Source: Dehalococcoidia bacterium (GTDB lineage Bacteria; Chloroflexota; Dehalococcoidia; Lucifugimonadales; SHYT01). From it: a stretch of DNA of 64,000 nucleotides. Numbering within the stretch: position 1 is the first letter of the stretch; each line of letters starts with the position of its first letter. A model generated the notes under the pieces. That model searched no databases. It was not told where the DNA came from and saw nothing but the letters and a program-made list of their open reading frames with translations. Positions 58,508 to 64,000 of this stretch are shown one piece after another. The translations under genes and the position numbers were made by a program. The DNA lies in assembly GCA_009692665.1 (NCBI GenBank), contig SHYT01000004.1, forward strand, positions 62,001 to 126,000, in the 5' to 3' direction.

Positions 58508-59233
58508 ATGACACGAGGACAGCGAAAGCCAAAGCAGCCGAAGTACCAGCGTGCCATGGTCGTAGTGGCGCATGCGGATGACGCCGAGTTTGGCTGCTCC
58601 GGCACTGTGGCCAAGTGGTGCAAGGAAGGTATGGATGTCGTCTATGTCATCGTTACCGATGGCAGTAAGGGCATTGACGACCGCACAATCACCCCGCAGC
58701 AGCTGGCTAGTATGCGCAGCGATGAGCAGATTGCCGCGGGCAAAATTCTGGGCCTGAAAGACGTGCGTTTCCTGGGCTTTCCTGACGCCTACCTGGAGCC
58801 AACGCTGGAAGTCCGCAAAGCGATCACCCGTGAGATCCGCCGCTTTAAGCCGGACGTGCTCATCACCACCAGTCCCACGCGCACATTGACGGGCCGCGGC
58901 TACATTGGCCACCCGGACCACTTTGCCGCCGGCGAAGCCGCTCTCTCCGCCGTCTACCCCGCCGCTCGTGATCACTTAACGTTTCCCGAGTTGCTCGCGG
59001 AAGGCTTTGAGCCGCACAAAGTGAAAGAAGTCCTTATTATGGTTTCTGACAAGCCCGACTTTTGGGTGGATGTTACCAAAACCATCACCATTGCAATCCA
59101 GGCCCTCGCAGCCCATGTTAGCCAGGTAGGCGACTGGGACGCGGAGAAAATGCTTCGACGCTGGAAGCGCGCCGAGGGCAAGAAGCGGGGCGTGCAGTAC
59201 GCGGAAGCGTTTAAGAGGTTTGTGCTGGACTAG
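58508..59233 (+). CDS. PIG-L (LmbE) family N-deacetylase
   Basis: This is a 241-residue zinc-dependent deacetylase of the LmbE/PIG-L family. The metal-binding motif is VVVAHADDAEFGCSGTVAKW (H-x-DD-x-E), and the distal histidine is in YIGHPDHFAAGEAALSAVYP. Such enzymes deacetylate N-acetylglucosamine conjugates, for instance in mycothiol/bacillithiol or antibiotic synthesis; the substrate here is unknown. The ATG at 58508 follows GGAGGTCGGAG; the frame is open upstream to 58454. Confidence 0.9.
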   Translation: MTRGQRKPKQPKYQRAMVVVAHADDAEFGCSGTVAKWCKEGMDVVYVIVTDGSKGIDDRTITPQQLASMRSDEQIAAGKILGLKDVRFLGFPDAYLEPTLEVRKAITREIRRFKPDVLITTSPTRTLTGRGYIGHPDHFAAGEAALSAVYPAARDHLTFPELLAEGFEPHKVKEVLIMVSDKPDFWVDVTKTITIAIQALAAHVSQVGDWDAEKMLRRWKRAEGKKRGVQYAEAFKRFVLD

Positions 59234-59462
59234 CTCTTCTTTTCCAGTGACCATCTAACCTGTCCAGCAATAGCCTGCACGCCTTCAACATTTGATACCA
59301 CTCAACCGCTGGGACTGTCATAATCCAGAACTTTATATAAGAACTTTCTGAAAACCTCTTTACATTTCCATCCGATGCTATTACGCTTCATTCTACCTGG
59401 GCTATCCTAAGGGGGTAGCCTCATATAGCTTCCGGCGCACTGACGCCGAGGAGATCGATCGC

Positions 59463-60014
59463 ATGGGTATCCGCCTCAGTGGTGGTGGCGCCAAGGGCCT
59501 GCGCGTTCCCGCAGCCAAGAGCAGTGGAACGCGGCCAACTTCCGGCCTTGTGCGCTCCGCCCTCTTCTCCATCCTCGGCGATGCTGTCCCCGGCGCGCAC
59601 GCGCTGGACCTGTTCGCCGGCACGGGCGCTATGGGCATGGAAGCGCTCAGTCGCGGCGCCGCGTGGGTGGACTTTGTGGAGATGAACACGCACCAATGCA
59701 ATGCTATCCGGGACACGCTGAAGGCGATGGACTTTACCAAACATTCCGCCGTCTACTGCACCAAGGCCGAACGCGCCGCCAGCGTACTGCAAGGCCCGTA
59801 CGATATCATTATCATGGACCCGCCATACGAGATGGAAGGCGTTGACCACCTCGTCGAGGAGATAGGCATCTCACGATTGGTGGCGCCGGGAACGCTGCTG
59901 GCGCTGGAGCACTCCACGCATCATCTAACGCCGGAAGTCCTTGGAACATTTTTCCTGGCTAAGCACCGCCGCTATGGTGACACAGTCTTGTCGATCTATC
60001 AGCGCGGAAATTGA
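59463..60014 (+). CDS. rsmD: 16S rRNA (guanine966-N2)-methyltransferase
   Basis: This 183-residue SAM-dependent methyltransferase modifies 16S rRNA. It has the RsmD N-terminus KGLRVPAAKSSGTRPTSGLV, the SAM-binding HALDLFAGTGAMGMEALSRG and the catalytic IIIMDPPYE motif. It precedes coaD by 11 bases, the usual rsmD-coaD pair. Confidence 0.94.
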   Translation: MGIRLSGGGAKGLRVPAAKSSGTRPTSGLVRSALFSILGDAVPGAHALDLFAGTGAMGMEALSRGAAWVDFVEMNTHQCNAIRDTLKAMDFTKHSAVYCTKAERAASVLQGPYDIIIMDPPYEMEGVDHLVEEIGISRLVAPGTLLALEHSTHHLTPEVLGTFFLAKHRRYGDTVLSIYQRGN

Positions 60015-60025
60015 GGAAGTAGAAA

Positions 60026-60514
60026 ATGGTGACAGCGCTCTATCCCGGCACCTTCGACCCCGTCACGAATGGCCACGTGGACATCACCTCGCGCGCGGCC
60101 AAGCTGTTTGAGCAGATCATCGTGGCGGTGTACGATACGCCGCCCAAGAGCAACATCGTGTTTTCCACGCAGGAGCGTGTAGACCTATTCCAGGAATCGG
60201 TGAAACATCTGAAGAACGTGAAGGTCCAGCCTTTTAAGGGCTTGGTGGTGCATGCCGCCCGTGCGGTGGGTGCGCATGTCATGCTCCGCGGCCTGCGCGC
60301 TAATCCGGACTTCGAGTACGAATTTGAAATGGCCATGATGAACAAGCGGTTGGCGCCGGACATTGAGTCCGTGTACCTGATGAGCAGCTTGGAATCGCAG
60401 TTCATCAGCGCCTCCCGCGTCAAAGAGGTAGTGCAGCTGGGCGGTGACGTCACAAACCTCGTGCCTGATCACGTGGTTCAGATGTTGCGTGCCCGGCTCC
60501 AAAGAGGCGGCTAG
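60026..60514 (+). CDS. coaD: Phosphopantetheine adenylyltransferase
   Basis: This 162-residue enzyme adenylates 4'-phosphopantetheine in CoA synthesis. It shows ALYPGTFDPVTNGHVDI (the (T/H)xGH nucleotidyltransferase motif as NGH), HVMLRGLRANPDFEYEFEMA and SQFISASRVKEVVQLGGDV. Immediately after rsmD; complete. Confidence 0.97.
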   Translation: MVTALYPGTFDPVTNGHVDITSRAAKLFEQIIVAVYDTPPKSNIVFSTQERVDLFQESVKHLKNVKVQPFKGLVVHAARAVGAHVMLRGLRANPDFEYEFEMAMMNKRLAPDIESVYLMSSLESQFISASRVKEVVQLGGDVTNLVPDHVVQMLRARLQRGG

Positions 60515-60541
60515 AAAGCCGTTCAATGAAAGGAGGCCCCC

Positions 60542-61129
60542 ATGGAAATCCTGGCGCTCTTGGACAAACTAGAAAGCACGGTGCAATCCAGCGGGAAAAT
60601 CCCCGCGACCAAGAAGGTGGTCATCGATGGTGATCGTCTGCTTGACCTGATCGACCAGATCCGCCTGGCGATCCCGAAGAGTGTGCAAGAGGCGGACGAA
60701 ATCCTGATGAAGCGCGAGAGCGTCGTCAACCAGGCCCTGCTTGAGGCACGCCGCATGAAGTCGGAAGCGGACGTAGAGTCCCGCAAGCGCATTGATACGA
60801 ATGAGGTCGTCAAAGAGGCCAACAAAAAGGCGGAAGAGATTGTCTCTGAAGCCAAGCGCCGCGGCGACATGATGGTCCAGGACGCGCAGCGCAAGGCGCA
60901 CCAGATCACAGGGGAAGCCGAGCAGTTCGCCGATGGCCGCATCCAGGAAGCCAGCCACTACGCACAGGAGACTCTGCTCAGCATGGAGAAGCAGCTCTCC
61001 ACGACGCTGAACACCATCCGCCGTGGCTTGGACAGCCTGGAAGCGCCCGCACCAATGAGCGCCAGCCGGAACGGGAACCGGTCCGCGACCAACGGCAAGC
61101 CCCAACACGAGATGGTGGCAGAGCGCTAA
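60542..61129 (+). CDS. Coiled-coil protein conserved after coaD
   Basis: This 195-residue, highly charged, helical protein has long heptad runs (ARRMKSEADVESRKRIDTNE, AEEIVSEAKRRGDMMVQDAQ) similar in character to DivIVA or ATP-synthase b subunits. It lies 27 bases after coaD, behind AAAGGAGG. I recall such an ORF following coaD in other Chloroflexota. A structural or cell-division role is only a guess; no domain is diagnostic. Confidence 0.75.
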   Translation: MEILALLDKLESTVQSSGKIPATKKVVIDGDRLLDLIDQIRLAIPKSVQEADEILMKRESVVNQALLEARRMKSEADVESRKRIDTNEVVKEANKKAEEIVSEAKRRGDMMVQDAQRKAHQITGEAEQFADGRIQEASHYAQETLLSMEKQLSTTLNTIRRGLDSLEAPAPMSASRNGNRSATNGKPQHEMVAER

Positions 61130-61917
61130 GCCTGGCGCCGTCCCGCAGCCTGCGTTTTCGGACTGCGGCGATGACCGCGGTCCGTGGCGCCGCGCAGGCT
61201 GAAGGCCTGCGCGGCAAGGCGCATTTCTAACTCCAGCGCTTGCGGAAGGGGAAGGTCCGCCCCTTCTCGCAGGGTGCGCTTTGCCAGCCCGACTACCTGA
61301 GGGTCGAGGCGGGTGAGCTGGCCTGCCCACTGCGCCGCTGTTCCCAGCAGGCGGTCCCTGCTCACCACGCCATGTACCAGCCCCAACTGGAGCGCGTCAG
61401 CCGCCGTGTAGCGACGTGCTGTCAGCAGCGCCTCAAGCCCCGCGGACAACCCTGCCTGGCGCGGAAATGTCTGCGTGCCGCCCGCCGCCGGAATCATGCC
61501 CAGGCCCACCTCCGGCAATCCAAACACCCCGTCCTGCGATGCTAAGCGCAGGTCGCACAACAGCGCCATCTCCATCCCGGAGCCAAACGTGTATCCGTGC
61601 AGCGCCCCTACAAACGGCTTCGGGATGCTCAGCCATAGCTCCCACACGCCGCGCTCAAACCGTACCTGCCGCGCCACGTGTTGCGACGGCGCGCTGCCAA
61701 ACTCGCTCAGGTCAGCCCCTGCGCAGAACCCCTTCTCGCCCGCGCCGGAGAGCACCACGGCGCGCACATCGGGGTCATCGCGCACCGCTTCCAGCGCGCT
61801 CCACAGCGAATCGCGCATGGCAACGTTGAACGCGTTGATGACCTGCGGCCGGTTCAGCGTGATGAACGCAATATGATCGCGTTTGTCATAGAGGAGTGGA
61901 GACTGTTTGGTGGTCAT
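61126..61917 (-). CDS. Enoyl-CoA hydratase/isomerase family protein
   Basis: This 263-residue crotonase-superfamily enzyme has HIAFITLNRPQVINAFNVA at the start, VLSGAGEKGFCAGADLSEFG (oxyanion-hole loop), and GLPEVGLGMIPAAGGTQTFP, with glutamate in PEVGLGMIP at the catalytic position. Family members hydrate, isomerise or cleave acyl-CoA thioesters. It is the second of two adjacent copies; its ATG overlaps the stop of the copy upstream by four bases. The 3' end overlaps the coiled-coil gene end by four bases in convergent orientation. Confidence 0.88.
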   Translation of the reverse strand: MTTKQSPLLYDKRDHIAFITLNRPQVINAFNVAMRDSLWSALEAVRDDPDVRAVVLSGAGEKGFCAGADLSEFGSAPSQHVARQVRFERGVWELWLSIPKPFVGALHGYTFGSGMEMALLCDLRLASQDGVFGLPEVGLGMIPAAGGTQTFPRQAGLSAGLEALLTARRYTAADALQLGLVHGVVSRDRLLGTAAQWAGQLTRLDPQVVGLAKRTLREGADLPLPQALELEMRLAAQAFSLRGATDRGHRRSPKTQAAGRRQA

Positions 61918-62675
61918 CGCCCCTCAAACTTCGGCGTGCGCTTCTTCAGAAACGCCTCTAGCCCCTCGGCGCGGTCCGCGCTGGTGTGCAGCAGCAGCGC
62001 CAGGTCCGCCTCCAGCCGCAGCGCCTGCTCCAGCGGCATGTCCGTGCCTTTCCAGAGCGCCTCCTTCGCGTATCGCAGCGCGATGGGGGCATAACTGGCA
62101 ATTTTACTCGCCAGCTCTTCTGTCGCGTCCTTAAGTTTGCTTGCGGGCACTACCCGCTGGACGAGACCGATGTCCAACGCCTGCCGCGCCGTCAGCCGCT
62201 TGCCGGTGAGGAGCAGTTCGGACGCCCGCGACGGCCCAACCAGCCGCTGTAGCCTCTGCGTGCCGCCGTCCCACGGTAGCAAGCCGTGCGCCAGGTGCGG
62301 CATCGCAAACGACGCGGCTGCGCTCGCGATGCGAATGTCACACGCCAGCGCCAGCTCAAACCCCAGGCCACTCGCCGGGCCGTTGATAGCGGCGATGACC
62401 GGCTTATCCACGGCGGCTACCGGTGCCGCAATGCGCAGGCGCGCAAGCTGCTCCGGCGATGTAAAACCATCCGGCGGAAACGTGTCCGGCCCAAATCCAC
62501 TGCCGCTGCCAATCACCACGAGCACGCGAACAGCATCATCCTGCTGTATCTGCCGGCAGGCGTCAGAGATCTCTATAGCCAACCGCTCAATGGCTTCGAC
62601 CGTGGCCCGCACGGGCGCAATGGTCAGCAAAACGACAGCGCCCTTTCGGGTTTGCTTGATGGAGTTAGACAACAC
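61914..62675 (-). CDS. Enoyl-CoA hydratase/isomerase family protein
   Basis: This is a 253-residue crotonase homologue. The oxyanion-hole region reads VIAAINGPASGLGFELALACDI and the active-site region SFAMPHLAHGLLPWDGGTQRL. The residue that is glutamate in true hydratases (PE-x-GLG) is His/Leu here (MPHLAHGLLP), so hydratase activity is doubtful and an isomerase, decarboxylase or thioesterase-type role is possible. It is translated together with the second copy downstream. No other fatty-acid genes are adjacent. Confidence 0.82.
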   Translation of the reverse strand: MLSNSIKQTRKGAVVLLTIAPVRATVEAIERLAIEISDACRQIQQDDAVRVLVVIGSGSGFGPDTFPPDGFTSPEQLARLRIAAPVAAVDKPVIAAINGPASGLGFELALACDIRIASAAASFAMPHLAHGLLPWDGGTQRLQRLVGPSRASELLLTGKRLTARQALDIGLVQRVVPASKLKDATEELASKIASYAPIALRYAKEALWKGTDMPLEQALRLEADLALLLHTSADRAEGLEAFLKKRTPKFEGR

Positions 62676-62729
62676 GGCTCACCCTCTGTGTCTACGACGT
62701 GCGTGTTCAAAAACGCGGCGGCACACTCC

Positions 62730-62758
62730 TTTACAGCGCGCCGCAGCCACCCTATAAT
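62730..62758 (+). promoter_or_regulatory. Sigma-70-type promoter for greA-lysS
   Basis: TTTACA (62730-62735), 17-base spacer, perfect TATAAT (62753-62758), upstream of greA at 62832. Confidence 0.75.
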
Positions 62759-62831
62759 AGCGCCAAGTGCTGGGGTGTGGCCGCTCGGAGTCCCGAGGCC
62801 ACCTCAGTTTTTTGTATTATGGTAGGTCGTT

Positions 62832-63305
62832 ATGGTACAGCGAAAAGTTCACTACCTGACCGCAGGAGGGCAAACGAGGCTCCGCGAAGAGCTGGACGTG
62901 CTCCGTATGGAGCGCCGGCGTGACATTGCGGAAAAGTTGAAACTTGCCGCCGAAGTTGGTGGCACCGTGGACAACGCCGAGTACGACGACGCCAAGCGGG
63001 AGCAGTCGCGCGTCGAGGGGCGCATCCAAGATCTGGAAGAGATGCTTCAGGATGTGCAGCTCATCCCCAACAGAGTGAAGGCGTCTGGTGGCGTGCAGGT
63101 TGGCTCACATGTGACCGTCAAGGGGCCACGGGGCTCCCCCACCGAGTACACCATCGTTGGCAGCGCGGAGGCAGAACCAGCTAGGGGGCGTATCTCCAAC
63201 ACGTCTCCTGTCGGCACCGCGCTCATAGGGAAGAAGCCCGGTGCCGACGTGACCGTGCAGACCCCCAACGGCCCCATGAAGCTCAAGATCGTCTCCATCA
63301 AGTAA
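62832..63305 (+). CDS. greA: GreA-family transcription factor with altered tip residues
   Basis: This 157-residue GreA/GreB-type protein inserts its coiled coil into the RNA polymerase secondary channel to stimulate transcript cleavage. The N-terminal coiled coil (REELDVLRMERRRDIAEKLK) and the C-terminal domain (GTALIGKKPGADVTVQTPNG) are both present. At the tip, where E. coli GreA has GDLKENAEY with the metal-holding Asp41 and Glu44, this protein has GGTVDNAEY: Asp to Gly44, Glu to Asp47. Cleavage activity may be reduced or changed. It precedes lysS by nine bases, a common pair. Confidence 0.9.
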   Translation: MVQRKVHYLTAGGQTRLREELDVLRMERRRDIAEKLKLAAEVGGTVDNAEYDDAKREQSRVEGRIQDLEEMLQDVQLIPNRVKASGGVQVGSHVTVKGPRGSPTEYTIVGSAEAEPARGRISNTSPVGTALIGKKPGADVTVQTPNGPMKLKIVSIK

Positions 63306-63314
63306 TGGTGCCGC

Positions 63315-64000
63315 ATGCCTGATCGCGGCGATGAGTTATTTGAAGTACGAGTCAAGAAGCGCGAGCAACTGATCGCTCGTGGCGTCAATCCCTACCCTGC
63401 GCGCTTCAAGCGCACGCATACTAATCAGGCCGCGCTGCACCTGTTCGAAGCGTTTGAGCTAGAAAAAGGGAAGACCGAAAGCCTCCGTTCTGAGCCCGTG
63501 CGCGTTGCCGGCCGCATCACGGCCATGCGTGGCATGGGCAAGGCGAGCTTCAATAAGCTCATGGACGGGACGGCTTCCATACAAGCATACCTGCGCAAAG
63601 ATATCCTCGGCGCTCAGTACGATCTGCTCCCTGACCTGGACCTGGGCGACTTTCTGGGCGTGAGCGGGCCTATGTTCCGCACGCGCACCGGCGAAGTCAC
63701 CGTCGAAGCCAAAGAGATTGTCATCCTCTCCAAAGCTCTCCGCCCGCCACCGGAGAAGTGGCACGGCCTGAAAGATGTAGAGCAGCGTTTCCGCCAGCGC
63801 GAGCTAGACCTCATGGCCAGCGAAGAGATTCGCAACCGCTTCCGCATGCGTAGCACAATCCTGCACAGCATCCGCAATTTTATGGACAACCGCGGCTTCA
63901 TTGAAGTCGAAACACCCATTCTAGTGCCAATCCCCGCGGGCGCCATGGCGCAGCCGTTCGTGACCAAGCACAATGCGCTGGACCGCACGCTGTTCCTGCG
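63315..64000 (+). CDS. lysS: Lysyl-tRNA synthetase (class II), 5' part only
   Basis: The gene runs off the right edge. The first 228 codons show the anticodon-binding OB fold (VRVAGRITAMRGMGKASFNK, SIQAYLRKDILGAQYDL) and the start of the class II catalytic core: DVEQRFRQRELDLMAS, motif 1 region FMDNRGFIEVETPIL and PFVTKHNALDRTLFLR. ATG at 63315, nine bases after the greA stop. The catalytic motifs 2 and 3 lie beyond the window. Confidence 0.95.
   Translation, partial: MPDRGDELFEVRVKKREQLIARGVNPYPARFKRTHTNQAALHLFEAFELEKGKTESLRSEPVRVAGRITAMRGMGKASFNKLMDGTASIQAYLRKDILGAQYDLLPDLDLGDFLGVSGPMFRTRTGEVTVEAKEIVILSKALRPPPEKWHGLKDVEQRFRQRELDLMASEEIRNRFRMRSTILHSIRNFMDNRGFIEVETPILVPIPAGAMAQPFVTKHNALDRTLFL

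Overview
The window reads as a chromosomal segment of a GC-rich bacterium of the phylum Chloroflexota, probably Dehalococcoidia or a related lineage. This is inferred from gene order and gene content: rplU-rpmA-rpmE-DUF1385 leading into arginine genes, rpmB divergent from a DAK/FakA gene followed by degV and recG, dnaG-rpoD behind a PEP-synthase gene, rsmD-coaD, greA-lysS, and an archaeal-style cis-prenyltransferase. No rRNA gene is present, so the assignment rests on synteny remembered from known genomes.

Layout. Positions 1-268 hold the start of uppS (minus strand, cut by the window edge). An IS1595-family element (291-2086) sits directly upstream of it. It carries a transposase, a small passenger ORF and a decayed second passenger gene, and each terminal repeat contains an inward-facing promoter. 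From 2100 to 5200 lie TerB and pentapeptide genes and then a run of very small, phage- or plasmid-like zinc-knuckle ORFs, ending at a tRNA-Lys gene. From 5300 to 9000 there is an amidase followed by a gene-poor stretch with small ORFs, a broken DUF559 gene, palindromic repeats and an 86-bp IS-end MITE. From 9041 to 13302 there is a minus-strand MoxR/DUF58/DUF4129 operon. From 13585 to 25916 there is a long plus-strand block: ribosomal proteins, a strong terminator, then DUF1385, argJ, a GNAT gene, argB, a UPF0182 membrane protein, argD, argG, an orphan HicB-like gene, argH, a small membrane protein and rpe. From 26156 to 28163 there are an MfnB-like enzyme with a TusA-like tail and a DapA-family enzyme. 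From 28374 to 38567 there are rpmB, fakA, degV, an AbiU2/HEPN candidate, recG and argS. From 38597 to 46414 a minus-strand block runs (in transcription order) hisF, HAD hydrolase, hisIE, thrB, lysC, an ABC-F ATPase and a gamma-carbonic-anhydrase-like protein. From 46610 to 64000 there are gdhA, ppsA, dnaG, rpoD, an Fpg-type glycosylase, SRPBCC, hemerythrin, MFS and PIG-L genes, rsmD, coaD, a coiled-coil protein, two enoyl-CoA hydratases, greA and the start of lysS.

The most unusual signal is a set of palindromic repeats that lie inside open reading frames. recG carries two in-frame insertions of about 90 codons each. Both consist of the same three palindromic modules in the same order and are read in the same frame. 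Related palindromes supply the last codons and stop of hisF, lie close upstream of a small disrupted gene, and occur between genes; a different palindrome lies in an apparent insertion in the Fpg gene. Other points are an MfnB/TusA-like fusion beside a DapA-like gene lacking the usual GTTGE motif, a GreA whose tip has lost an expected acidic residue, a transporter with no standard start codon in frame, a 34-codon ORF overlapping the hemerythrin start, and several short genes each broken by a single in-frame stop.

Metabolically, the window covers most of cyclic arginine synthesis (argJ, argB, argD, argG, argH), part of histidine and aspartate-family amino acid synthesis, glutamate dehydrogenase, PEP/pyruvate conversion, CoA synthesis, and core replication and transcription factors.
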